From Puniceicoccales bacterium (GTDB lineage: Bacteria > Verrucomicrobiota > Verrucomicrobiia > Opitutales > JAIRLM01), in contig JAIRXK010000007.1 of the NCBI GenBank assembly GCA_031268315.1, positions 1-41,538 on the forward strand: a DNA stretch of 41,538 nt, written 5' to 3'. The translations under genes were made by a program, and so were the position numbers. Position 1 is the stretch's first letter, and each line of letters starts with the position of its first letter. Of this stretch, positions 27,579 to 35,316 are shown piece after piece. The notes beneath the pieces were generated by a model. The model searched no databases and was not told the origin of the DNA. It saw nothing but the letters and a program-made list of their open reading frames with translations.

Positions 27579-28904
27579 TTATTCGCAGACCACGTCCTTC
27601 CCATCCTCCGGCAAGTGGTGACGACCGAATGATTCGCGGATGAAAAATGAAAGAATAAAACCCGCAAACATGGCCATTGGCAGTATCATTAGTGCCATGC
27701 GGTATTGCCTCAGTGTGTATTCTCCATAGAAAATTGGCGAAAATCGCTGCTGGAGGTCCATGAAAAATCCGCAGAGGGGCTGTGCCATTCCGCCGAAGAG
27801 CATGACGATGGTGTTAATCATGGCCATGGCCGTTGCCTTTAGATGGGACGGATTGAGTTCTACGCTGGCAATGAAGCAGATCACCTGGGGACTGGAAACG
27901 AGTCCCAGGAGAAACAGTAGTAGCGCGATGGATGCGATGGAAAAATGCGATGGGATGAGAATGCACAGTAGAAGTATGGTCCCGATGAGGCAGCTAATGG
28001 TAAAAAATCGCCGACGGTGGCGCAGATGGTCGGAAAGTGCACCCGCTATTGGGCTGCCTAGGAGCCATCCAAGATACAGCATGCCGTTGGCCATGGCGGC
28101 GTGGGATTTGTCGGCGCCGGTGGCCAATTCGATGTAGCGGATTCCCCAAAAGTCCGCAAAGACGATCAGTGGAAAAAATAGGAAGCATGCAACCGCACCG
28201 ATGATCCAAGTTTGTGGATTTTTGGTGATGGTCCACAGGATTTTCAGGAATGGAGGCATGGATTGCCGGGCGCCATCGGCCCCATTCCGAAGACATGAGC
28301 TCTCCTGTGGTCCGCTTGGAAGCCAGCGATATACTGAAAGCGCACATAGGATGCCAAGTCCGCCTGCGAGGACCCATGCATTGCGCCAGTTGAGCCAATT
28401 TACAATTTTTGCAATGGGCGTTTGGCCAAGGATTGCTCCGAACATGCCCAGAGCCGTCGTCATTCCGGATAGAAATGCAAGTTTCGACGGCGGAAACCAC
28501 ATCGTGGCGACGTAGACCGTTCCAATGAATGCGAAGGCGGATCCAAATCCCATGAAGAGTCGTCCCAGTGCAAACATAGAAATGTGGGATGCGGGAATGG
28601 AAGCGAAAAAGCACCCGAAGGAGACGGAGCAGACAGCGAGGAAAAAGAGTTTTCGGGCGCCGAAGCGGTCAAAAAGTGGTCCCACCACGATTTGCATGGG
28701 GCCATAGACCATGTAATAGAGGCCCGTTGCGAAGCCGAGTGTGGTAGCATTTACGTGAAATGTTTGCCGTAAATGGCCTTCCATTACGCTGGGAGCGACG
28801 CGAATAAAATATTCGTAGAGGTAGAAAATAGCTGCAGTTAGCCAGGCGCACCAGCCGATCCGGCGATGGTAATTGGTGGATTTTTTGTGTGGATTTTCTT
28901 TCAT
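27579..28904 (-). CDS. Major facilitator superfamily transporter
   Basis: This is a 441-residue protein with twelve hydrophobic helices in two halves. The cytoplasmic loop after helix 2 carries the MFS motif A (GPLFDRFGARKLF, residues 75-87), and the N-terminal half contains the arginine in FIRVAPSVM and the YYMVYGPMQ helix. These features are typical of anion/amino-acid-type symporters abundant in intracellular bacteria such as Legionella and Coxiella. The substrate is not readable from sequence. The ATG at 28904 follows a TTGACA promoter; no strong Shine-Dalgarno is visible. It lies 61 nt downstream of fmt on the same strand but probably has its own promoter. Nutrient uptake from a host is a reasonable inference. 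Confidence 0.88.
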   Translation of the reverse strand: MKENPHKKSTNYHRRIGWCAWLTAAIFYLYEYFIRVAPSVMEGHLRQTFHVNATTLGFATGLYYMVYGPMQIVVGPLFDRFGARKLFFLAVCSVSFGCFFASIPASHISMFALGRLFMGFGSAFAFIGTVYVATMWFPPSKLAFLSGMTTALGMFGAILGQTPIAKIVNWLNWRNAWVLAGGLGILCALSVYRWLPSGPQESSCLRNGADGARQSMPPFLKILWTITKNPQTWIIGAVACFLFFPLIVFADFWGIRYIELATGADKSHAAMANGMLYLGWLLGSPIAGALSDHLRHRRRFFTISCLIGTILLLCILIPSHFSIASIALLLFLLGLVSSPQVICFIASVELNPSHLKATAMAMINTIVMLFGGMAQPLCGFFMDLQQRFSPIFYGEYTLRQYRMALMILPMAMFAGFILSFFIRESFGRHHLPEDGKDVVCE

Positions 28905-28928
28905 GGCCTATGCATTTACTCTGGGAAA

Positions 28929-28957
28929 AGTTAAGTTCAACATGGTAGGCATGTCAA
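28929..28957 (-). promoter_or_regulatory. Candidate promoter of the MFS transporter gene
   Basis: On the minus strand TTGACA (28952-28957), 17 nt and TTAACT (28929-28934, three of six positions) lie in the short gap after fmt, leaving a leader of about 20 nt before the ATG at 28904. Confidence 0.4.
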
Positions 28958-28965
28958 ATTTTTTT

Positions 28966-29904
28966 TTAGCTGAGATTGGAGCCCGGTGGAAAATGCTGTG
29001 CCATGCCGGCTGCTGGTAGCATCTTTTTTGTGGGCCATTGGAGTTCTAAGCAGCGGAGGACCCCGTCGCCGGTGGCGATTTCGATGGCATCGCCATTTAT
29101 TCCCAGGACGAGTCCTGGATTTTTTTCATCGCCGCTTTTCCATGGACGCCATTGGGTCCGCCCCACTTTGATTTCCAGCCCATTCATTGGAAAGTAGCAC
29201 CTCGGCCATGTGACGTAGGCGCGAATCTGCGCATCCAGGTCCTCGGCGGATTTACTAAAGTCGATGAGACCGTCTGATTTTTTAAGCATGTGCACATAGG
29301 TCGCCAGAGAATGGTCCTGGAGGGTGGGTTTTTCCCTTCCTAGAACTATGTTGGAAAAATACTTTTCCATGAGCGGGATGGCGATTTCACTCATTTTTTT
29401 CCGCAGCGCCGGTGCCGTTTCGGTGGCATCTAGTGGGATGTCCATGCTGCCGTAGATGGGTCCCGCATCCATCTCTTTGACCAATTGCATGAGCGTCATT
29501 CCCGTGCGGACCTTCCTTTCCACGATTGCTGCCTCGATGGGACATGGTCCGCGCAATTCCGGCAAAAGGGAGGCATGGAGATTTAAAAATCCAAGAGGAA
29601 TGGAGGCCAGTAGATTTTCGGGCAGGATATGTCCATAGGCAAAAACCACGCCCATGTCTCCGCCAATGAAGGTCATCCATGGCAAAATTTCCTTTTTGGG
29701 ATGTGCGGGCTGCAGCAGCGGTGTGCCGCTACCGCGTGCCCAAGCGGCAATGTCGTTGGCCACCAGTTTCATTCCACGGCCGCGGCGCTGGTCCTGGCCG
29801 CTAATTACCCCGGCGAGTCGAAAAATTTCACTCTTCCGGCTTGCGAGCCACTGTAGAACTGGCAGGCCGATTCCGTCTGAACCCAGGTAAACAATATTTT
29901 TCAT
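28966..29904 (-). CDS. fmt: Methionyl-tRNA formyltransferase
   Basis: This cytoplasmic enzyme transfers a formyl group from 10-formyltetrahydrofolate to initiator Met-tRNA. The length (312 aa) is normal. The N-terminal Rossmann-like domain opens with IVYLGSDGIGLPVL, and the conserved catalytic trio Asn108, His110 and Asp146 is present in FLNLHASLLPELRGPCPIE and KEMDAGPI. The C-terminal OB-like domain follows with the AYVTWPRCYF block. The motif normally reading SLLPRWRGAAPI is altered to SLLPELRGPCPI, a mild divergence. The ATG at 29904 is preceded by only a weak GCCGGG. No def gene is adjacent in this window. Confidence 0.95.
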   Translation of the reverse strand: MKNIVYLGSDGIGLPVLQWLASRKSEIFRLAGVISGQDQRRGRGMKLVANDIAAWARGSGTPLLQPAHPKKEILPWMTFIGGDMGVVFAYGHILPENLLASIPLGFLNLHASLLPELRGPCPIEAAIVERKVRTGMTLMQLVKEMDAGPIYGSMDIPLDATETAPALRKKMSEIAIPLMEKYFSNIVLGREKPTLQDHSLATYVHMLKKSDGLIDFSKSAEDLDAQIRAYVTWPRCYFPMNGLEIKVGRTQWRPWKSGDEKNPGLVLGINGDAIEIATGDGVLRCLELQWPTKKMLPAAGMAQHFPPGSNLS

Positions 29905-30021
29905 CCCGGCAATGGTGCGCGGCTAATGGGCGATTGGCAAGAAATTTTTCTTACCCACTGCGAATGCGTTGCAGTTGGGAATGAATTTATTGCATGCCAG
30001 TTAAATTTTAGGCGCAGCGAA

Positions 30022-31371
30022 CTAGTCTGATTTTCTTAGTTCGCTGGATATGGGGTAATCGCTTCGCGCATCATAGCCCTGGCGTGTGCGGTATGTTGCA
30101 AATTTTTTTTGCAAATGTTCCAATTTTGTTTTTTTCCCCGCAGTTGTCAGATCGGTATTTTTCTCTATCTCTGCGATATTTTTGTCTTCCTCACTTCTGA
30201 GCTTGTTTTCTGCGCACTTTCTATATTCTGATCCTGGGGGGAGTAGGCTCACGGGTATATTATAGTCGTATCGCGCTTCAAAGTTGTGCGCTGCGCGCTC
30301 TGATGCAAATGTCTTCAATGTATCTGCAACGAGGGCTTTTTTCAATTTTTCCGGATAGGAAGAATTCTCCGATAGCGATGCAAGGGCGAGATTTTCGTGC
30401 TGTTCATACTTTTCTTGCGAATCTAGGTGATCTGGAACAAGGTTAAATTTTTTCTTTAATTCCCCAACGCTCGCTTCCAACAACGTCGTATATTGCTGGC
30501 CAATTTCTATTTGTTCACCGTCTGATGTTGTAATAGTTACAATTACTTGGTCGGGTAGGTCTGCATCTTTTAACATTTTTTCTATATTTTCGTGGAAAAA
30601 TTTCTCCGCATCTTCACCCCTCTTGTTCGTAGCCATAGTGAGATAAACGTGACAATCTGTCTTGGCATTGGCAGCTGTTAGTCCCGACATTTTACTTGCA
30701 CGAAGAAGGGATGCATCATTTTTACGAAGAAGAAATATCTCATTTGCTTTATTTGTCGTTCTACACATTGTGAATTTCGTGCCAGCCTGAATTGCCATCA
30801 TGGAGTAATCGTCGTCTTTCATCTTTGAAGTAGAGGAAGCATTTCCAAAGCATAGGCTGCCGTGGCGCATTGTATGATCAGCCATTGCAGAAATTTTATT
30901 TTCACTTTCACATTGAAAGGTTGCTATCTCATCAATGACCTCCAATGCATCATATACATCAGTTTGATTACGTTGAGTAAAATTTTCATGCATTTCTGTT
31001 TCCTCGTCCATTAGATTCAAAAATGCTTTCCCTCCCCACCCTACTATATCGTCGCGAGAGCAGATCTTTTGGTCCAATAGTGTAAATATATTATCTTTGT
31101 TTGCTTGATAGAAAGCATGTTGTTCGTCCGATAGCTTGTTGAATGGTACGTAGTGAGTCTTCTCTCCAAAAAGTTTTTTTAATATTGCGAATAATTGCGA
31201 AAGTAAATTGCCAATGCTCTTTGGCGATTTTTCTCTATTTTCACTTTTAAAATTCTGCAATTCGGTTTTTACGGACTCCTTTAGGCTCACGGCTTTTTCC
31301 GATTGATTTTCAATATTATTTATTTGTACATACAGCTCGGGCGTTGTATGCAAATTGTCTCGTATCGTCAT
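30022..31371 (-). CDS. Putative effector with leucine-rich segment, paralogue of next gene (449 aa)
   Basis: No known domain is recognised. The start at 31371 (MTIRDNLHTTPELYV) is chosen because AGGAAAGAA precedes it; the longer open frame overlaps the upstream gene. Residues about 50-69 form a leucine-rich amphipathic segment (PKSIGNLLSQLFAILKKLFG). The central part (a GGKAFLNLMDE block, then GSLCFGNASS and DYSMMAIQAGTKF) and the later YLTMATNKRGEDAEKFF and YTTLLEASVGELKKKF blocks align in order with the 368-aa neighbour, so the two are paralogues. The C-terminal 150 residues are charged and helical with no counterpart in the neighbour. It starts 47 nt after the neighbour's stop, so an operon is likely. 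A type III effector with a membrane-localising segment is an inference. Confidence 0.7.
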   Translation of the reverse strand: MTIRDNLHTTPELYVQINNIENQSEKAVSLKESVKTELQNFKSENREKSPKSIGNLLSQLFAILKKLFGEKTHYVPFNKLSDEQHAFYQANKDNIFTLLDQKICSRDDIVGWGGKAFLNLMDEETEMHENFTQRNQTDVYDALEVIDEIATFQCESENKISAMADHTMRHGSLCFGNASSTSKMKDDDYSMMAIQAGTKFTMCRTTNKANEIFLLRKNDASLLRASKMSGLTAANAKTDCHVYLTMATNKRGEDAEKFFHENIEKMLKDADLPDQVIVTITTSDGEQIEIGQQYTTLLEASVGELKKKFNLVPDHLDSQEKYEQHENLALASLSENSSYPEKLKKALVADTLKTFASERAAHNFEARYDYNIPVSLLPPGSEYRKCAENKLRSEEDKNIAEIEKNTDLTTAGKKTKLEHLQKKFATYRTRQGYDARSDYPISSELRKSD

Positions 31372-31381
31372 GATATGTTCT

Positions 31382-31387
31382 TTCCTT
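31382..31387 (-). promoter_or_regulatory. Ribosome binding site deciding the start at 31371
   Basis: AGGAAA (minus strand), part of AAAAGGAAAGAAC, lies 10 nt before the ATG at 31371. It supports a start 90 codons inside the longest open frame. Confidence 0.65.
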
Positions 31388-31417
31388 TTAATATTGTTTT
31401 TCTCACATAAGCTGCTG

Positions 31418-32524
31418 CTATATCGCAGTATAAGCTGGACCATCATCCACCTTTTTAGTTTTTGTGTTTTGATCATTAAATTCGGGATACTGTATGTCGG
31501 AGAACCCATACTGTTTACAAAGTGTTTCCAGAAAATCTTTCGAATTCTTATACTCTTCTTCTGTTTTAATTTCGAAATGCGATAACATAGCATTAGCAAT
31601 TTTTTGAAATCCTGAAGCAGTAATTTTCCCATATTGGCCAACTTTGTATTTCATGCGCAACTTGCCAATGGTCGTATATTCTATGCGAGCATCATCGCCG
31701 GTGAAAGCGTTACCATGCCTATGGATCTGAACTTCTGTCGTATTGGGAAGATTGCTCATGGCTACTTTTTTTAGTTGTTCTTCACAGAAATTACTACTTT
31801 TCATATTATAGCATGTCAAATTGACATAGGCACAGCATTGGCTATTTGTAGTATTAATCGCATTAACTGCCGTACCGATGGAATTGAAATCATCCGTGTT
31901 TCCTCTGTTGTTTATCACAGTTGTTATTAGTTTATTTCCATTAGTGATGGCCACTGAAGCAAAATGATTACTTTCCATTGGGTTTCCAAGAAATGGATCA
32001 TGTCCAGCAAAACCATAGGCCTTATCAATTGCTTCGGAATTGTCCTTACAATCATACGCTACGACGCAATCTGGATTGAAGAATTCATCTTGGTCTTCGG
32101 ATTGGTTGTTCGTCAGGGTATTAAACTTTTTTTCTTTTCCCATATCTAAATTTTTTTTATCTAAATAATCTAGAATTGGTTTACCGCCTGATTCCTTTAT
32201 TGTTTCTCTCGACCAAAGTTGCTTTTCGAGTCCTTCCTCTATGAGCTGTAGCGCAGCATTGAATTCTGAATTAGAACTAGGGTCTGGGATGTTCTGATAG
32301 GCATCAGCACTTTTTATTCCAAAAAGATTCATAAGAAAGGTGATGAGATTCTTTAGGAATCCATTGGAGATAGTCTTGGCGGTCGAATCATTGGTATTTC
32401 CCGGTACCTGTTTCGCAGTTTCTATCTGTGTTAGCATCATGGCTTTATGAAATTTTTGCTCCGAAGTAATGGGCATATCTGATATTGGCATGTACGAATT
32501 TTTGTTGGAGGGGATATTTATCAT
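31418..32524 (-). CDS. Putative effector with leucine-rich segment, paralogue of the 449-aa gene (368 aa)
   Basis: No known domain is recognised. The start at 32524 (MINIPSNKNSYMPIS) is set by AGGAAAT about 10 nt upstream; the open frame extends a further 25 codons without support. Residues 1-55 are polar. Residues about 56-70 contain the leucine-rich segment (GFLKNLITFLMNLFGI). The rest aligns in order with the 449-aa paralogue: GGKPILDYLDKKN, a segment with GFAGHDPFLGNP, SNHFASVAITNGNKLIT, YVNLTCYNMKSSNFCEEQL and EYTTIGKLRMKYKVG. A conserved globular domain with alternating hydrophobic strands is suggested, possibly enzymatic, but I see no catalytic motif I can name. A 15-bp palindrome lies in its 5' untranslated region. 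Confidence 0.7.
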   Translation of the reverse strand: MINIPSNKNSYMPISDMPITSEQKFHKAMMLTQIETAKQVPGNTNDSTAKTISNGFLKNLITFLMNLFGIKSADAYQNIPDPSSNSEFNAALQLIEEGLEKQLWSRETIKESGGKPILDYLDKKNLDMGKEKKFNTLTNNQSEDQDEFFNPDCVVAYDCKDNSEAIDKAYGFAGHDPFLGNPMESNHFASVAITNGNKLITTVINNRGNTDDFNSIGTAVNAINTTNSQCCAYVNLTCYNMKSSNFCEEQLKKVAMSNLPNTTEVQIHRHGNAFTGDDARIEYTTIGKLRMKYKVGQYGKITASGFQKIANAMLSHFEIKTEEEYKNSKDFLETLCKQYGFSDIQYPEFNDQNTKTKKVDDGPAYTAI

Positions 32525-32548
32525 GATTTTATTTCCTTTCGTTTTTGT

Positions 32549-32563
32549 ACTGCATGATGCAGT
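32549..32563. promoter_or_regulatory. Perfect 15-bp palindrome upstream of the paralogue operon
   Basis: ACTGCATgATGCAGT lies 25-39 nt before the ATG at 32524, between the A/T-rich possible promoter (TTGCAA/TAAACT on the minus strand, further upstream) and the ribosome binding site. It could be a dimeric regulator operator or a short mRNA hairpin. Confidence 0.4.
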
Positions 32564-32614
32564 CACAAAAAAGTTTATATGATTTTTTTCGCATTGCAAG
32601 CATAAATTTTTATT

Positions 32615-33916
32615 TTAGCGTATTCCTCGCGCAACCCGATGAAGCATTTCTTCGAAGATGGAAAATGTATTCGTTGCAACACTATAGCTCTGCTCCATGC
32701 TCTGCATATATCCGGTAACGACATTGATTACACTCTGCAGTCGCGCATCGACGTGCTCAATGCACACGCGGATGGAGTTGAGAAATAGGCGCAATTCTTC
32801 CTTTGATACCATGAAATGGACCTGTTGATTTAATACCTCCTTTATGGTATAAAATTCTCGATTCATTACCCTTGCAACGGGTTTTTCATCGCAGACAGAT
32901 ATGGCAAACGAATCAAACATTTTTACGCCAAATTCCTCATCGGCACCTGTTTCATAGGTAGAACCATCATCTCTGAAATTGACCCGCCAATACTGGCGGG
33001 CTGCTATTTCATCCTTGTAGCCAAAGAATTTGAATATGTCCTCAATAAATGTATTGTCAAAAACGGAAAATGGGGGCTTATCATGTTGATAATTTTCCAT
33101 ATTGAAATAGTTGTTGGTTAGTAGCACGTTATTCTCATCCATTAGGTTGTAATTATTCTTCAAAAAGGCATCGTACTTCGCTTTATTTTCGCAATCGTCA
33201 CTACTAACGGTATGCATTGCCGCTTTTTTACCTTTGCCGGCTTCCGGGCCAAGAAAAAAATACTTATGCTCAGCATTGCCGAATTGGAAGAGATGTGAGA
33301 AATAGTAGTGATAGAGCTGCGGAGTGATTTTTTTTGTTAAAACATTGATCGGAAGTTCGACATCCTGCTCTACGAGAGATTCTAGAAAAGTAAAGCTGAT
33401 CCACTGAACTGCCGAGTCGGAGTCATCCGCGTCAAAGTTGGTCTGCGTATTGCTAGCAGCATAGTACAAATCGTCCAAAAGCTCAAGGGTTTTCCGGTAT
33501 TCGTCCGCCTGCATGAGGAGATCAACCAGGATAGATTGTATGCGGTGGCTGACCTCAAATGTGATGCCGAGGACCAGGAGGACGGTATTGAGATAGTTTC
33601 GCACCTGCGGCGATGGAATATATACTTGAGAGTAGTGGAGGTATACGTGCTGCCCGTCCGGCCGTATGACGTGCACAAATTCGCCCTTTTTTGTTGTTGC
33701 ATGGGCAGCTGAGCCGTCTGGCCGAATTTGGTAGTAGGCCAAATTTCCGTCAAGATCTTTCTCAAAGCATTCCTCATCGAATCTCGTGACCAAGCGATTT
33801 TTTTTGGCAACTGCAAATTCCTCGTCGCGTATGTAAAGAGAATCTACACTTTCCCGAAAAACACTCTCGCCGTAGAGATCTGAGAGCTTTTGTATCCTTG
33901 TCCTTGAAATTGCCAT
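32615..33916 (-). CDS. Unknown 433-aa protein of the accessory block, possibly type III secretion-related
   Basis: Unrecognised family. The start at 33916 (MAISRTRIQKLSDLYG) is fixed by GGGAGGA a few nt upstream; an ATG-like start seven codons earlier overlaps that site. Residues about 50-95 hold two similar beta-type units ending in RPDG (YYQIRPDGSAA and VHVIRPDGQHV). Residues about 105-140 are amphipathic and hydrophobic (YLNTVLLVLGITFEVSH). The middle is acidic and aromatic-rich. The last 65 residues form a long heptad-like helix ending in SYSVATNTFSIFEEMLHRV. Long C-terminal helices of this kind occur in type III needle-tip and translocator proteins, but no diagnostic motif is present, so this is only a possibility. 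It has its own promoter and lies upstream of the paralogue pair on the same strand. Confidence 0.65.
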   Translation of the reverse strand: MAISRTRIQKLSDLYGESVFRESVDSLYIRDEEFAVAKKNRLVTRFDEECFEKDLDGNLAYYQIRPDGSAAHATTKKGEFVHVIRPDGQHVYLHYSQVYIPSPQVRNYLNTVLLVLGITFEVSHRIQSILVDLLMQADEYRKTLELLDDLYYAASNTQTNFDADDSDSAVQWISFTFLESLVEQDVELPINVLTKKITPQLYHYYFSHLFQFGNAEHKYFFLGPEAGKGKKAAMHTVSSDDCENKAKYDAFLKNNYNLMDENNVLLTNNYFNMENYQHDKPPFSVFDNTFIEDIFKFFGYKDEIAARQYWRVNFRDDGSTYETGADEEFGVKMFDSFAISVCDEKPVARVMNREFYTIKEVLNQQVHFMVSKEELRLFLNSIRVCIEHVDARLQSVINVVTGYMQSMEQSYSVATNTFSIFEEMLHRVARGIR

Positions 33917-33920
33917 GGCG

Positions 33921-33927
33921 TCCTCCC
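33921..33927 (-). promoter_or_regulatory. Strong Shine-Dalgarno fixing the start at 33916
   Basis: GGGAGGA on the minus strand, 4 nt from the ATG at 33916. Confidence 0.8.
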
Positions 33928-33976
33928 TTTTGTTCAACGTGATGGCGCAATTAGAATGAAAATTTCAATCACTGCA

Positions 33977-33993
33977 CCATTCATTGTGAATGG
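33977..33993. promoter_or_regulatory. Inverted repeat at the predicted transcription start of the 433-aa gene
   Basis: CCATTCA-TTG-TGAATGG is a perfect 7-bp dyad with a 3-nt centre, beginning 3 nt downstream of the -10 box at 33996-34001. Its position over the predicted start site fits a repressor operator or a 5'-end hairpin. Confidence 0.4.
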
Positions 33994-33995
33994 GG

Positions 33996-34024
33996 AGTTT
34001 AATTGAATAACTGCAAAAGGTCAA
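33996..34024 (-). promoter_or_regulatory. Sigma70-like promoter of the 433-aa gene
   Basis: On the minus strand TTGACC (34019-34024), a 17-nt spacer and TAAACT (33996-34001, four of six positions). Predicted initiation near 33989 leaves a leader of about 70 nt containing the dyad and the GGGAGGA site. Confidence 0.5.
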
Positions 34025-34161
34025 AAAAAATGTAAAAAAAATTTAAGCAAACCTAAGTTCTTTAGTGGTAGCGTTTACAGCCCATGCCATTTGCACGATG
34101 GACAAAATTGTGGCTATTTTGCTTTCCCCAATGTGTGAAGTGATGCGGCCATGGAAGCTTT

Positions 34162-35316
34162 TTAATCGGCTGCGGTTTCATTGGCCAGCACTTTGCGAGT
34201 GCTGGGACAGCCCATGCGTAGCCATCCATTGATGAAAATATCTAAATTTCCATCCATCACTCCCTGCACATCGCTGGTTTCAATGGCCGTGCGCAGATCT
34301 TTTACCATTTGGTAGGGCTGAAATACATAGCTGCGAATTTGGTTTCCCCAGCCAATTTCGCCCTTTTCGCCGTAGAATTTCTCCATGGATGATCGCTTTT
34401 CATCCTCCATGCGATTGTAGATTCGGGCACGCAGCGTTCGCATGGCGGCGCTGCGATTTTTTTGCTGGGACCGCTCATTTTGGCAAACGACGACGATGCC
34501 TGTGGGAATATGGGTAATGCGGATGGCCGATTCCGTCTTATTGACATGCTGTCCACCCTTGCCGCTGGAACGAAATGTGTCGATACGCAGGTCTTCGTCG
34601 CGGATATCAATTTCCATGTCGTCTTCAATTTCCGCAATTACATCCACGGAGCAGAAGGATGTGTGGCGGCGTCTATTGGAATCAAATGGGCTGATGCGCA
34701 CGAGCCGATGTACGCCCCGCTCCGCCTTTGCATAGCCGTAGGCGTTGGTTCCGATGATGCGAAAACTGGCCCGGGATATGCCCGCCTCTTCGCCCGGTTG
34801 TACGTCCTGCAATTCCGTTTGAAATCCTCGTAAATCTGCCCAGCGAATGTACATGCGCAGCAGCATGTCCGCCCAATCGCAGGCCTCCGTTCCGCCGGCT
34901 CCCGAGTGAATGCTCACAATGGCATTGCTTCCATCGCGGACACCGCACAGAAAGGCGCGCAATTCCGCATCATCCATTTGCTTTTTTATTTCTTCGCAAA
35001 GGCGGATCGCATCCGCGAGGTCTTTGCCCATTTCTTCCGGCGAACAAGATTCCAGCAGCTCCACATAGATGCGCAAATTGTCCAGATTTCCACGCAAGCC
35101 TTCGCACAGGGCAACGGATCTTTTCAGGCCACTGCATTCATCGATGATTTCCCTTGAAGATTCTGGGGAGTTCCAAAATGTGCCCTGGGCCATTTTTTCC
35201 TCCAATTCTGCAACGCGTCGCTTCCGCTTTTCCAGTTCGAAAAACATGCACAAGTGTCCATAGCGCCCATCGAGCAGCTCCAGCTCTTCCCTCAATTCTG
35301 CCAACGTCTCAGCCAT
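34162..35316 (-). CDS. prfB: Peptide chain release factor 2, encoded without a programmed frameshift
   Basis: This factor recognises UGA and UAA stop codons and triggers peptidyl-tRNA hydrolysis on the ribosome. The stop-codon-recognition tripeptide SPF (residues 209-211), which distinguishes RF2 from RF1, and the catalytic GGQ (254-256) are both present, with IHSGAGGTEACDWA before them. The length (384 aa) is slightly above the family norm because of a C-terminal extension. Most bacterial prfB genes need a +1 frameshift at an in-frame UGA after codon 25 for autoregulation; here the frame is continuous, and the residue aligned with the shift position is Cys23 (TTG TGC). The start ATG overlaps the upstream stop (ATGGCTGA, 8 nt) and has AGAGGATCG before it, so translation is probably coupled. 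Confidence 0.96.
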   Translation of the reverse strand: MAETLAELREELELLDGRYGHLCMFFELEKRKRRVAELEEKMAQGTFWNSPESSREIIDECSGLKRSVALCEGLRGNLDNLRIYVELLESCSPEEMGKDLADAIRLCEEIKKQMDDAELRAFLCGVRDGSNAIVSIHSGAGGTEACDWADMLLRMYIRWADLRGFQTELQDVQPGEEAGISRASFRIIGTNAYGYAKAERGVHRLVRISPFDSNRRRHTSFCSVDVIAEIEDDMEIDIRDEDLRIDTFRSSGKGGQHVNKTESAIRITHIPTGIVVVCQNERSQQKNRSAAMRTLRARIYNRMEDEKRSSMEKFYGEKGEIGWGNQIRSYVFQPYQMVKDLRTAIETSDVQGVMDGNLDIFINGWLRMGCPSTRKVLANETAAD

